Assembly: GCA_021234155.1 (NCBI GenBank)
Contig: JAJEKV010000057.1
Coordinates: 4,745,821-4,809,820, forward strand
Source of the DNA: Isoetes taiwanensis
Lineage: Eukaryota; Streptophyta; Lycopodiopsida; Isoetales; Isoetaceae
Length of the DNA stretch: 64,000 nucleotides
Direction: 5' to 3'
In this document: piece by piece, positions 48,358 through 60,322 of the stretch
Numbering within the stretch: the first letter of the stretch is position 1
How the letters are laid out: each line of letters begins with the position of its first letter
Made by a program: the position numbers and the translations under genes
Notes under the pieces: generated by a model
What the model was told of the DNA's origin: nothing
The model's input: only the letters and a program-made list of their open reading frames with translations
The model's database searches: none

Positions 48358-50723
48358 GGGAAAAACTACAAAATGCCCTTATGTTTTGATGAATTTCACC
48401 AGATGCCCCTAAGTACTATGTAATGCACGTCTGGAAAAGATTCCGGCGTATAATTTTTCGAGGCGGCTCCGCTGCGAGTGCGATGCCGAGTCTGACGGCG
48501 CCGCCGAGAAACATTATAGCCGCAATCTTGACATGCGTGCATTACGGGACGTAATGAACGTTTGGCTGAAATTATGTCATTGATAGGCCAACACGTGGCA
48601 TCCAGAACATTCCTTACTTCATGGTTATGGTGGAGGACGGCAGGCTATTGCTGAGGACAGCAGGCTATGGCGAATCGATGGCAGATATGGTGTAGGATAT
48701 GCCAGAGTTTAAAGATTGAAGATATACTAGAAGTTATTTCCCGCTGCGTCCAAGTGCAAACAGAGGCAGACCGCTGCAGTCTCAGACAGTACCTTGACGC
48801 ATGCTTCCTCAATAAGCTATGGAATGCCAGCACCCTTGAACAGGTCAAGACGGCACATTATCAACGCCACATAAATCCCAGGTTGGAGGCGGGGCCCGCA
48901 ATGCTACATGCGCACTCATCTACCCATGAAAAAGCGCAGATCCATTGCCTCTATCTGCAAAGGTGCATACCATCTCCGGATTGAGACAGGGAGATAGGTT
49001 GGGGAGCTGCGTCAGGAGAGGCTTTGTCAACGCTGCCAGGTTGGAGCTGTGGAAGACGAATGCCACACCCTTCAGAGTTGCCAGGCATATGATGATATTC
49101 GGACATGCTACGCTGAGCTGGTTCATCCTGGCCAGCCCCTACATGAGATGCTGAGCACGAGCCGGTACGGAGGTTGGGCTCATACATTCAAGAGATCATG
49201 GATCGCCGAGATCAGCTTGGCCCTCAGGCACTCACCTGATGTATGCACATATTTCTGTTTATATTTGTACTTGTTTTTATCTGTACAGTTTGACAACAAG
49301 CCTATTCCTGTCACGGTTTTTCCCCCAAACAACCCTTTAGGGCGGGAAGGGGGTTTTTTTAACCCGGGTAGTAATACGCTTGATGCGCCTCTTGTTGGAT
49401 CCCATACACCAATTGGTCTCCGTGGACGATAAAAATTCTATTCTATTCTATTCTATTCAAGGATTTTTCATAGCCTAGCCTCAAACTCCAAGGTTTTTCA
49501 AAGGATCGAATCCATAAATTTAGAACAGATTGGTCGCCCTGAACAGAGGACTGGAGCAAAAAAATAGGACTGGTAATGGAGTGAGGACCGGAATAACGTC
49601 TGCGCCTCGATCCTGAACAATCCAACCTCGGCAGAAGAAATCCGGCTCCCAACTGGGTCATGAAGGTCCACTGGTCCAATTCGAAAATCTGCCCTCTTCC
49701 TCAGAAGTGATCGAAGAGATTCTACCCCTAATCCTCTGTTTCTAATTAATCTGTTTCTTCCCCTTCCGTTTCTTCCTCCGCCTCTACCTCTAGCTCTAAT
49801 TCCGATCTCAAATTCCCAATTCAGGTTTGATTTTCAAATCTACAGCTTCCGTCATAGCCACAAACTTGAATAGCTTCATCTTTCTTACCTGCTCCCTTGA
49901 AGTTGCAGGATGAAGCTCGCAGGTCGCAGGCGGCGCCGCTCCGCAAAAACCGGAGCACGATTACATCAAATAATTTTAAAGGAATAATGCAGTAATTTTG
50001 GCCAAACGTTCATTGCGTTTCTATAATGTTACTAAATGCCCTTGGTCAACGTATACCTTCTGTAACATTTCAAGTTTCACAAAATGCCCTTCAGTTTTCC
50101 ATATTCAAAGGAACGCCCTGTTTCAACGAATATTTTTTTGACATCATTTTTGGATCAAACGCCTACTTTTATGCATGGTTCTTCAAAAAGAAAAAGAAAA
50201 GGCATAGGAGGCTCTATCAAATTTGCTTCTGATTGGAACTCATTCTGCTCCATCGCGTTTTATTTGCTCCATTGATTTTTGCTCACAGGCTCTCACGATT
50301 TTGCACCTATTCTATTTTCTCAAGATTTTTTGAAGGATTATTCTCTCCCAATTCTGGAGGCACAGGCTTTCACGATTCTGGAGGTTCATCAAGCCTTTTT
50401 ACTCACTTCCTACTCTGCAACCTATAGGGAGATCATGCACCCTATTATTTTTCCTACTGTTCTAGGTGCAATGTTGCCTCCAGTTATGATACAATGTTGT
50501 TCAAGGGCATTTCAATAATTTTCTTAAAACTTAAGTGTATTTTGTGAATTTGCAACTTTTAAAATTTGAAAAGAAATGCATGTTAAGATTTCAAAGGCAT
50601 TTTGGGAATTTAAAAGAAACATAAAGGCATTTGAGGAATTAACGTACATCTTAAGAGTATTTGAATAATTTTCAAAAAGTAATGAAATTCGTCAAAACAT
50701 AAGGGCATTTTGTAGTTTTTCCC
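48358..50723. mobile_element. Mutator-type (MULE) non-autonomous element, 2366 bp
   Basis: The terminal inverted repeats are 41 bp with one mismatch (48358-48398 and 50683-50723, starting GGGAAAAACTACAAAATGCC), and the 9-bp direct repeat TAGCAGGAA lies just outside each end (48349-48357 and 50724-50732). Long TIRs plus a 9-bp duplication are diagnostic of Mutator elements. No transposase is visible. The interior holds a LINE 3' fragment, a second interior inverted pair (CCAAACGTTCATT at about 49999 against AATGAACGTTTGG at 48554), GC-rich GGCGCCG blocks near both ends, and iterated AAGGGCATTT-like words at 50040-50110 and 50505-50715. Confidence 0.92.
48640..49458 (+). mobile_element. LINE 3' fragment with (ATTCT)n tail nested in the MULE, copy 2
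   Basis: Coding remains of a LINE ORF2 C-terminus in shifting frames: YLDACFLNKLWNA (about 48790), VKTAHYQRHINPR (about 48845), a decayed LRIETGRW and the zinc part VEDECHTLQSCQAYDDIRT (about 49045-49100). The shared 3' end GGATCCCATACACCAATTGG and TCTCCGTGGACGATAAAAA (49400-49436) is followed by the pentamer tail ATTCTATTCTATTCT (49434-49458). The 5' boundary is approximate. Confidence 0.7.
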
Positions 50724-50967
50724 TAGCAGGAAAGCAATATGAAAACAATTTCTTGGTAACATACATCATTATTTTGATTGCTCATATTTTAAAAAGATAT
50801 AGTCCTCCATAGCCCCATTCCCTTTGCCTCTAGAGTGTTAGCTATCTCATCCCTATCTAATACATTACATGACACATCCATAGACCTTGTGGTCATGATC
50901 ATGTTAGCTATCTCATCCCTATTTAGTACAGTGGTCGTTGATGAAAATCAGTAAAGACTAATAGAGG

Positions 50968-51062
50968 AAGGAAGGAAGGAAGGAAGGTACTTTTATCGTC
51001 CACGGAGACCAATCGGTCTATGGGACCCAATACAAAAACGCAGCAAGAGAGGGGAGGAGTTT
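50968..51062 (-). mobile_element. LINE 3' end with (CTTC)n tail, copy 3
   Basis: The complement of GACCAATCGGTCTATGGG gives the same terminal block as copies 1 and 2 (CCCATAGACCGATTGGTCTC, CGTGGACGATAAAA), followed by a tetramer tail (plus strand GGAAGGAAGGAAGGAAGG at about 50970-50988). Only the last 95 bases are present. Confidence 0.7.
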
Positions 51063-52759
51063 TATGAAGTTCCTTTTTTCTTGAAAAACCTTGGATTTAA
51101 TTCTAAATGACCTAAGAATGGGTTATGCAAGCACTTTGAAAATATAATCACCACGTACATCACATTAAGAAATTTCATCGACGATATATAGGAGAGCTCT
51201 GGCCAATCTCTAGAGGCTAGATGGTAAATCAAATGTCAACTTGTTAGGTTTGTAAAGTAATATTTATAAGATTTTTTAAGTTGAAACAAACTGATATATG
51301 ATAGTTCATTCTCTCCCTCCACCATATGGATCTAGTTTGCAATTTCTTACTTACACATCTAAATAGGATGCAATTGATGGTTTCAATTGTGCGGACCAAT
51401 GGATACTATTATTTTTATAATCCAAGGCAAAATTTCTTGCCGCCATACAATCTTTGGACCGTAACATCGATTGGGTCAATTGATTATGAACTATGCTTTC
51501 AAGACTTGCACAAAGGGGAAATATGGCATCTTCACTGCACACTTGGATGAATTTAACTCTTTAAATAAGGCTGGTGTAGTTTCTAATATGTATCAATTGA
51601 ATTATGATTCTTTCCTTTTTATTTTAGTTTTTGAAGGAGGAAATTATACATTACTGTATAAAGTGCAAAAGACACAGTGGATAATAGACTTCCAACCTGA
51701 AATCATAGATAAAAGACCCAATATCATATCAAAGAAAGATACTTGAGGACAAAATGACTGTTCTGATCCACTGTCAATAAAATATTAGATCAAACTTCAA
51801 TCCCAGATGTATAGGCACATGCTTGCTAAAGCTCAAAACAAAGAAGTTTATGTAACACTCCACGTGATACCGGGGATCCAATATCAACCAGTTTTGGGAA
51901 TACTAGGCCCTATAACCCATGTTCATACCCTTAACCTTTATTTTTCCTATAAAAGTCTACCCTAGAGTTTGGCGCCCGTATCCAGCTCCCTTGCACTTGT
52001 GCCCTATCGGCATTTTCGTTCCTATATCACATACTCTAGTACTACGTACTATCTACAGCTATAGACAAGTACTAATTCTCTTCCATTTGGTGCTTTACTA
52101 AATGCCTTTTGTCATACTTGGATTATTTTTGAATGCTCTTCAAGGCACGAATTCATTAACTTGAGGAAAAATACATTCTCATTTTGCTTCAACTAGCTTG
52201 CAACATGCATTTAAAAGCATAATTTGTATTTAATTGCGGTTGGTCTGAAGCAAGAAAGCCTTCAAGTGCCCAATATTTGCAAATTAATATGCTTCGCTTA
52301 TAGTCAACATCGTTCCCTGATTTACATCCAGTTTGAGATTATATTGAAGGATCAAGCTACCTTACAATACACGCTAAAAGTGGAGAAGATCGCCAATGTG
52401 ATCTTTTCTTCCAAGAAGACACCTAAATATGCCACACAATGAGACAAGTATGGGCAAAAACGTTCATAACTCGATACTAATAGCATCCATGAAGCTTAGA
52501 AGAATCTCCATGACGATTATTTTAAGGTCAAACGTTATTATATTACTGAACTTGTATATACACTCTGATATTAGCATCCTAAAAGCTTAGAAGAATTGCC
52601 ATGGCAATTATTCGGAAACCATTTTTTGGTATACTAATCTTTTTCGTACATTTCATAAAGATTTCTTAACAACATCTGGATTCCCATACGTAGAAACAAT
52701 CACTTCCATGGTGACCCTGTCTATTTGTTGTTGACACAAGTACAATCGATCTTTTATAC
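51063..52759. other. No gene recognised
   Basis: Frames of 60-91 codons (for example 51326-51550, 51471-51746, 52224-52442) lack recognisable motifs. TGTAACACTCCACGTGATAC at 51850 could be an LTR edge but has no partner. Confidence 0.35.
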
Positions 52760-53911
52760 CTATTTCAGTATAGCCGATAGGATCTTCTGTTCATTCTCAG
52801 CGACATAATTTTCAAAGCCGTCCTTATTTTTCTTGAGTATCTCTCTGAAGCCATCTTCGAGAGCACTAAGAATGGGTCGTGATGGCTTGTGATGCATACT
52901 ATTAACTATTATATTGAATTCTTGAGCAGGCTTAATAGCCCCAGCATTGTCCCTAGACTCGTCTACATCATCCGTTAGCTGATCGTTCAGCAAGTAACAG
53001 ACATAAATTTACAACCCATTTACAACAACAAGACATCTAAACCATCATTCAAAGCTTCCAACATTTGAAAAAGAAGATCTATAGCAGCTACATCACTCTT
53101 CATATTAGATATGCCTCGCTTTTACTCTGTCCAATGCCCCTATATAATTGTGGCCTTCAAAATTGTTGAATACATTGCCCAAGTCATCAAGTATCACTGT
53201 GTACTCTTAGCAATGTCAACGTCAAGGGTCGTTCCAGAAGGTCCTCCCTTTTTGAAATTTGATCCCTCTTTCACTTCCTCAGCGCCTGCTGTTTCTGGAG
53301 CCATTTAGCTAGCTTGTCAAGGAATGTAAAGGAACTTGATAAAAATCTTGCTTTTTTGTAATCACATTCCAAAGTCAAACTCTCTTTCTTCTGCTTAAAG
53401 CAATCCTAGAAAACATACAAGATGAAAAGAAGTTGAGCACGCATCCATCTTGCGAAAGAAGTTGCTCCACAATGTAATAAGGATAAGAAATTTCAATTTG
53501 AGGTTGTAAAGCAAATCGTTCCAACAATATTTCATTTTAGCTGTGAGCATTGTCTTCTAGTGCTTTTTATTTTTCTTATCAATCTGCTCATCATCAGTTA
53601 ATTGATAGGTAGGCATCTTAGACTTCTTTCCTAAATGATCTGGCAAAGAGAACCGCAGATCTAATCTTAGCTGCTTAGATATAACCCTGGCCTCCCTCCT
53701 ATTAAGGTTTAAAGCCTCCCATGTTGACAAAGATCCGCAGAGCATGCTCAAGTACAGGAATAGTCGAAATACCAACTTGTGTGCACAACTTTACCACTTT
53801 TCTTTCATGACAACACAATTTATCTTCCTCTGGCAGTATAATATGGTGAATGCAGGCTAATATGATGGCAGAAAGAGTACTCAGGATATGGTCTTTAGGC
53901 CCTTTTTCCAT
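52760..53911 (-). pseudogene. Minus-strand exon fragments of an unrecognised protein
   Basis: Open stretches at 53911-53702 (HIILPEEDKLCCHERKVVKL), 53775-53557 (NLNRREARVISKQLRLDLRF, then KKSKMPTYQLTDDEQIDKK), 53304-53200 (MAPETAGAEEVKEGSNFKKG) and 52993-52760 (DESRDNAGAIKPAQEF, then FREILKKNKDGFENYVAENE) have protein-like composition. They change frame and are separated by stops. No domain is recognised; they could be one decayed gene or transposon ORF. Confidence 0.35.
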
Positions 53912-55200
53912 GGCACCGTTGTCTTATATTTAGCTTAATATTATTGGGCCACGTAAGAAAAAAAATCACCATACCTTTTCCACTGAACAATTTAAGACAT
54001 ATCTTAAATGGGTTCCGTACAACTTGAGAGCAGCATTTTATTCCGGGGGAAACCCCCCGCCACAAAATAAGGAATGCATCCCTAACCTATCAGAGGGCTT
54101 CTCTGCCGCATCATTCGGCTGTGTTAAAAATAGTGATTCGGCTGTCATGAATCGTCGACAATGGTGAATGGATCGTCAGACGCAGGTGATTGGAATGGAC
54201 AGTGGGCTGATGATTGGAATGGCTGATTGAAACAGAGACAAAAAGGGAGGAAGGGAGGTCGCAATGGCTGGAGTCAATCTGGTAGAGGCAAATCCGACTG
54301 GAGTCGGGCAAAGCGGCATGGCTGTATGATTTTGTAGCCCAGGGCGAAAAGCCAGAGAGCAAGGAGCAGTCGAAATGTGGGCAGCCGAATTCTGGAAAGG
54401 GGGTTGTCGGATTTTGAGCAAGGGCTTGTGGGCAGGCTGCAGGGCCGAAAAATCCAGTGGAAATCTGAAAAGGGGAAGTTCGCACAGCTGGATTTTGAGT
54501 AGAGGCAGCGGCATAGACGGGAATGGAATCGATCTGATCTACGTAAATAGAAAAAATCTTTTGCTGTTACCGAATTTTTCTTCAGGAGGCGAAATTTGTG
54601 CGTCCATTTTGATGCAGAAAGCTAAGAAAAGTAGAAGGTTTTCATCAATGGTTGTTCATCAGCAACAGCTGTGATGTGAATTTTATTATGGTTGCATTTC
54701 TAAACTATATTAAATAATTAAGGGGTATGACGTGGCATAAGGATGACGTGGCAATGAAATAATTCAAGGAAGTTAGAATTGGAGAAGGAAACGTGAGAAA
54801 TAGGAAGGAAGGAAGAGATCTCGGAATTAAAAGAAAAAAAGAGAGAGATAAGTAGAGATTGAAGAAGCGATGGAGGTAAGATCATACTTGATATTTTTAA
54901 AGAAAGAGAGTAAATAATCTATCTGATACAAGATGTAGAAGAGGAGGAAAGAACCAAGAAGATGCTAAATAATGCTTTTCTCTGCCTGTATCTGCTTGAT
55001 TCTCTTGTATCTCGGTCGGATTTCATTTTATATTGAGAGCTCCTGAACTGAGATAAGGATTGCAATCAATATAGGGTTAATTCCGAAGCTGTTGCATAAA
55101 AAGAAAACTGTATCAGGCTTGGGAAATTTGGGTCCTTAAATACTGCTGTAAATCACAAATTAATGGGTTCTCCTTGGAGCCCAAAGGCCAAAATGGCCAT
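53912..55200. other. No gene recognised
   Basis: Frames of 99-124 codons on both strands at 54111-54674 overlap each other and lack motifs. Purine-rich AAGAAAAAAAGAGAGAGA at 54829. Possibly LTR or leader sequence of the adjacent Ty3 gag remnant. Confidence 0.35.
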
Positions 55201-56412
55201 TTAATCCATCTGTGACATTGCATTCAAAGGTAACTTAGGAATATTATGAGAAGTTTGATGGACCTGAGAGTTTGATTCATCTCTATAATTCCTCTGGAAA
55301 TTTCCTCTTTGTTGCTCCCTACGGTTGGCATTCTTCTCCTTCTTAAGGATGCTCTCGAAATATCGAGCCTTGTGTTCCGCTTCTTCCAAGGTAAGTTGAT
55401 CACATCCAACTAATTTTTTAAGCTCCATATCTAGTCCTTGCACAAAGCGACTAGCTAGTTCCTACAGTTAAAGACTAATTATTACTTTTATAATTCCTAG
55501 TTTAGAGAACGATGCTTGCTTAATAGAATGATTCTTGCCTTTGAGTCTAACTTTGGACAATGTCGTTCCAAAGTAGAGAATTCTTGTATATAGTTATCCA
55601 AGGATTGCCTTTTCTGTTTACACTCCATGAATTTGTTCATCTGTATAATATGAAAGGAAGGTGGACAATATTTCAATACGAAGGGTTCCTTGAAGGTCTC
55701 CCAAGAGACTTCTTCATCAGTCACATTATGTGCTGCCTTATGACGATTCCATCACATTAAGGCATTCCCAGTCAAGCTCAATGCCACCACTCCCACCTTT
55801 TCTTCCTTAGGAACTTGTCTTACAACAAAATAATTTTCAGCCTTCTGAATCCAAGCTTCTGTCTTAACTCCATCCTTATCAAAACCATTAAATAGCTCCA
55901 ACTTATATTTCTTGGCAATCTCCTTTAAAGCAGATGACTTCTTTTGTGCTTGAGAACTTTCCTTCCCTTGGCTCATAGGCGTAGATGATGTCGTATCCTC
56001 TTCTTTGTTCCTTTTCCTCCTCCTAGAGTGCGAGCTTAAGGGCATCGAAGATCCTTGTTGGTGGCTTCTCCCACTAGGTGCTCTCAATACTGGTGGACCT
56101 CCCACATCTCCCTGTTTAATCAATCAGGATTAAGAAAATTTCCCTTAAACAGCTTGCGAATTAATGATCCCTGACCTGTCTTTGCCCTTGTCACAGATTT
56201 TCGATTTGCATTTGCAAGTTTTGCATTTGTTCTGCGCTAGCTCGATTCAGATCAGTAAGTTGGTTCTCTATGCTGGTTTGGAAGCTTAAGAAAGCTTGCA
56301 ACATAGAGGATTCTAAAGTTTTCCTCATTGTGTCAAAATTATCCTCCTCCTGATTGGCATTATTAGCAGCATGATGAGGACTGGATAGATGTTCCCTAGG
56401 AAGTGGTTCCAT
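55201..56412 (-). pseudogene. Decayed Ty3-type gag
   Basis: Remains of a capsid protein of an LTR retrotransposon in at least three frames. Reading leftwards: 56412-56191 with TSIENQLTDLNRASAEQMQN (coiled coil); 56123-55752 with a basic, Ser-rich region and then FNGFDKDGVKTEAWIQKAEN and LTGNALM; 55724-55497 with VSWETFKEPFVLKYCPPSF and SLDNYIQEFSTLERHCPKL, the retrotransposon gag core; and 55443-55201 with DQLTLEEAEHKARYFES and a basic tail. No CCHC knuckle or pol follows. It is on the opposite strand to the LTR at 56857. Confidence 0.8.
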
Positions 56413-56856
56413 CTGGAGAATACATAAAGTTTGTACTCAATGAGCTCTCTAAATGTCTTGAAATGACATCAAACTATCTGAACTTTCAAAACAGATCTCT
56501 ATCATGTTTTGCTCCCATGATTCTTATAGAGGCCATGACATAGTCGCCACATTCCTTATTTATTGTCTATGCCCATTCATTCAATTTATTGTCTTACATC
56601 CATTAAGCAACCATATCATGAACTAGGTTATTTGGCTAATATCACACAGAATTTAGATATTAACAGTTAGCAAACCACCAGCTGCCCACTCCGGTCCTAC
56701 ACTTGTAAGACCTGCCTCTATTTCTTGAGTTTCCTCAAGTTGGAAGGGGAAGCAGCATGTTTCTTAACATAGCCATATGCTACTCACTGGTGGATTGACC
56801 CCCCACAATCATAACTTTGCTACTTCGGGTTCCACGGGTTCCACATATGTGTCCAG

Positions 56857-58422
56857 TGTGACGTTCCACATAGTTATACGGTGTATGTATAACTATACTG
56901 ACACGTCACGGGCCGAGGATACGCCATCATGGGGGTATGCAGACTAACCACAAGGGATTAATTTAGCTATGCTAAATTAATAAAGGGATAATTAAAGCTT
57001 AAATAACCTATAATTAAGGAATAATTAGCTAATTAACTTAATTAAGCCAATTAAGTTAAGCTAATTAATTAATTAAAAGGAGGACACTTGGCCAAACTCG
57101 ATTGGCCAGTAGGAGACTGCTAATTTGGGGCAGCAAATTGGATCCCAATCCCAATTTGCCCCAAATCGAATCCAGGGAGAGGAGCTGCTGGGCGCCCAGG
57201 CTGCTTGAAGATGGAGATGCCACATGACAATGGTTCCAGCCGGAATTCGGGTTAGTGAATAGGTTAATTTGGTATTTCTAGGGCCAGCGCCTCTGTCAGG
57301 CTTCTTTGTTTGTTTCTGATGATGATTAACCCTTGTTTGATAGTTAGAACTGTTCTCAACTATTGATTATGCTCTGTGATGGATGGATGGATGTATCTTT
57401 GGTAGTATCTCTGTTAGTTCTTCCAGAAAGGAGGGATTGAGGGGAATAGAGACCTCTGTAACCTATGTTCATTAGTATGCTCCTAGTAGCTCCCGTAGTA
57501 CCCAGTAATTGCGGCCTGTGCACAGGATCCCACCGAGCTGTGGAATCTATGGCATGATTGAAGCACCAGATAAGGGGACGTAGTGATGAAGTGTGGGGTG
57601 GGGTGGGGTCTCGCCTGAGCATAAAAGGCTACGGGGACTCCTTCAGTGAGCTAGGCCTAATAGCCGGTCAGTGAACTAGGCCGGTATGGGTCTGACACTC
57701 TCTGGGTACAGTGGTGTGATCATCCTGTACTTTGAAGATAAAGTTAGGGGAGTAGGTCGGGTACGGATGCGGGGGTCGCTAATGCGGCACGTATTCTCTA
57801 GCTCACCCATGGAATCACTGCGACTCTGGGAAGGGACACTTCCCTGACCTGCCTCATCGGACCGGGGAGATGTAACCCGGAGTAGTCCCGAAGGGTGATG
57901 CCTTGGGATTGTGTCTCCGGAAGGCTACAATGACGCCATAGCTTGATTCAGCTCATCTGCAAAGTGTGCACAGGAGGGGCGGATGGAGTGGACAACCCTA
58001 GCCGATGTTCTATGCCAGCCAACGCCATGCCAAGCTCCTGTCTGCTGATCTCCTGAGACCTAGCCATCGGTCGATCCTCATTGGAGTCTGAACCGGGGTA
58101 GAACCTTGGGTTTGGGATGTTTTCCTTAGCGTTAGATGTATCTTCTCTGTTATCATCAGTTGGATGGATGTGCCACCCTTCGTGGTGGTTATTTATGATA
58201 TGCTTATGCTGTATGCTAACCTTGTATTCACGCTTCCGTGACATAGGAGTCCCATCGAAGGCGTGGGCCGAATGACACCTCCGTGTCCTTCACCCGGGCA
58301 TCTTTCTATAGATGGTCCAAGTTAGACGGAGGGCCCTGCTCATGGTGAGCTGATTGCCATGGGAGGGGGAAGTCCCCGTATGTATACGTCCGGAGCGCCG
58401 TATATGTTCAGGGAGCATCACA
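56857..58422 (+). mobile_element. Long LTR (1566 bp) of a Ty3-like or derived element
   Basis: It starts TGTGACGTTCC and ends GGGAGCATCACA, near-perfect inverted ends (TGTGA/TCACA), and is followed at once by a tRNA-Met primer site. It contains a TTAATTAA-rich palindromic stretch (57030-57075). No second LTR is in the window, so the element either continues past 64000 or is truncated. Confidence 0.8.
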
Positions 58423-58423
58423 G

Positions 58424-58436
58424 TGGTATCAGAGCC
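58424..58436 (+). promoter_or_regulatory. Primer binding site, tRNA-Met type
   Basis: TGGTATCAGAGCC starts two bases after the LTR end, matching the complement of the initiator tRNA-Met 3' end. Confidence 0.85.
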
Positions 58437-59150
58437 GTGATTTTGGCTGACTGAAATCATAGCACTGACCAAATCTTTAACCCGTTAGTTCGGTAGTTGG
58501 GTGAGAGTTTAAGCTAGTTGGACTACCTAACTTCTCGGTGATTTAGTCTTGTGCTAGGTTGATGTAATAAATTGTGAGATTTAGGAAGTTAGGGCGATTT
58601 TAGGGGGAAAAAGGTGTAACTGGAGGACCCAGATTTAGATGGGCCATAACTTTTTGTAGGTAGCTCGGATGAAGGCAAAAATGGTTCCAACGGCTCGGGC
58701 ACATCCCAAATACCCTAGGGGGCACGTTTCCCAATGTTCAAATGGCGACCCCAAGGCTAGAATCCAAGATGGGCGCTGCTTGCGGATCAGGTGTCTAGAA
58801 TTAAAAGTTATGAGCGTATAACGCAGCCAGCGTCCATATACGGTCCGCCGTATAAAAATACGCGTCCGTTTTTTTTTTTTAATTTGTAAAAGTTAAAAAT
58901 AAAAAAAAAAAAAAAAAAAAGAGAGAGAAAGTTAGTTCAAATTTGTGCTTTCCCTTTTAGGAAGTGTGTTTTCTGGGTCGCCTTCTTGCCGCCATAGCCG
59001 CCGGATTTGAGCTTTCCCGCCGCCATAGCCAACCTTGACCACTACCCTGCTACTGGCCTAAGAGCCTAGCGCCTCCATCTAGAGTCTAGCGCCACCTGTT
59101 TTACCCAAGCGCCATACTTCTTTGCTGATAGTACCTAGCATTTGGTTACC
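58437..59150 (+). other. Leader between primer site and first ORF
   Basis: Non-coding. It contains a T10 run and an A19 run (58870-58920) separated by 30 bases, and TATACGGTCCGCCGTATA, a small palindrome, at about 58838-58855. Confidence 0.5.
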
Positions 59151-59838
59151 ATGCCGCGCTTCAAGCTTACTATTGACCTGAAGAAGATGAATCTGTACCA
59201 ACTTTATAGTGTGTTGGTAGACCATCTCTCAGATGATAGCGACATGGTCGACACTATTTTAGATCTGCTTGTGACCCATTTTGCTGAGAACTGACGAATT
59301 CCATACCCTATCTTTCATTTTAATGAACGGTTTTTTATGAAGTTGAATGCTGCAAACCACTCTTATACTCTTATGGAACAGCCTGACCAATGCCATAACT
59401 AAGTTCTATCCACTGCCGAGCCCAGAGGAGGACCCTGTAGAGCTTATCCGAGAGGAAGCCCAAAGGATTATGCACCTTGCAAGGATAGAGGATCTCCAGC
59501 AGATTGCTAGTGGCCTTCCAGAAGAAAGAGCTGCCTGCTTTTATTACCTAGGGAAAGGCCATGTGCTCATGTACTTGGATCATTATAATATGCCCCCTTT
59601 CTACTGGAATGAAGAGTTACATAGCTTCATTTTCGATAATCTTCCACCTGAATTCACACAGGACCGCATGGATCTCATAGAGACCGACATGCAAGCTCGA
59701 TCGGCCCGGCCCGGGATGCTGAGAGAGAGCGTATCCGTAGAGCAGAGGAAGTTGCCCAAACACAGCAGAGCGCAGACCAAAATGTTGTTCAGGAGGGAGA
59801 TCAACATGTTGTTAAGAGAGAGCGGACAGGGTGGGTAA
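59151..59838 (+). pseudogene. Unassigned ORF downstream of the LTR, frameshifted
   Basis: It starts MPRFKLTIDLKKMNLYQLY at 59151 and stops after FAEN (59292). A second frame (59347-59838) runs FYPLPSPEEDPVELIREEA, LPEERAACFYYLGKGHVLM, YNMPPFYWNEELHSF and IFDNLPPEFTQDRMDLIET to a TAA at 59836. Within it, a third frame is also protein-like from about 59715 (DAERERIRRAEEVAQTQQSA). It occupies the gag position of the LTR element but has no capsid or zinc-knuckle motif that I recognise. The end overlaps, in another frame, the open region leading into the histone H3 sequence. Likely one ORF with two frameshifts. Confidence 0.45.
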
Positions 59839-59947
59839 CAGGAAGAGGAAGTTCACAAAACCAAGAAGGGGAGGCGTTCATTATAAAATACGACTGCAGA
59901 AGGATGCTGAGATCGACAATAACACGTCGACACAACGTCAGGAACGG

Positions 59948-60322
59948 ATGGTACAAAGGGCAAGACACCCCTCGACTGGTGGTAAGACTCTACCATTGCC
60001 CAAGCCAGCTGCCAAGCCGAGAAAGCCCCACAGGTTCCGACCAGGCACAGTAGCCCTGCGCGACATACGTAAGTATCAGAAGACTACTGAGCCCTTGATA
60101 CGCCGGCTACCCTTCCAGCGTCTTGTCCGGGAAATTGCCCAAGACTTCAAGACCGACATGAGGTTTCAGGCTTTTGCTTTACTTGCACTTCAGGAGGCTG
60201 CTGAAGCCTACCTTATTGAGCTTTTGAGTGATGCAAATTTGTGCGCTATCCACGCGAAGCGAATGACCATAATGCCTAAGGACCTTCAGCTGGCGCGAAG
60301 AATCCGAGGCGACTTTCATTAG
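59948..60322 (+). CDS. Histone H3 variant, intronless, 124 aa
   Basis: H3 pairs with H4 in the nucleosome core. The open frame runs from 59816; the first ATG is 59948. From [19 protein letters not shown] onward it aligns without gaps to canonical H3: [47 protein letters not shown] and [11 protein letters not shown] count about 18 changes over roughly 99 residues, including ELLI to EPLI in the first helix region and a changed C-terminal RGERA to RGDFH. The tail is short and altered: PSTGGK keeps the residue 10-14 block, but the Lys9 position is Pro, the first residues do not match ARTKQT, and the KSAPATGGV block around Lys27 is missing. It lacks the loop 1 insertion common in CENH3. If translation entered from the upstream frame, a basic extension ([13 protein letters not shown]) would precede it. 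Lack of introns suggests retro-copy origin. Confidence 0.8.
   Translation: MVQRARHPSTGGKTLPLPKPAAKPRKPHRFRPGTVALRDIRKYQKTTEPLIRRLPFQRLVREIAQDFKTDMRFQAFALLALQEAAEAYLIELLSDANLCAIHAKRMTIMPKDLQLARRIRGDFH

Noticed and set aside
54111-54674. Protein genes on both strands
   Set aside because: Overlapping frames with repetitive composition and no domain.
57356-58472. Minus-strand ORFs inside the long LTR
   Set aside because: Non-coding LTR sequence; frames lack motifs.
59831-59947. Longer H3 product starting at a GTG (59831)
   Set aside because: GTG is not a normal start in a plant nuclear gene; the first ATG in frame is 59948. The upstream basic stretch is kept only as a possible fusion linker.
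59948-60322. Calling the H3 variant CENH3
   Set aside because: No loop 1 insertion and the core is close to canonical H3. Tail divergence alone is not enough.
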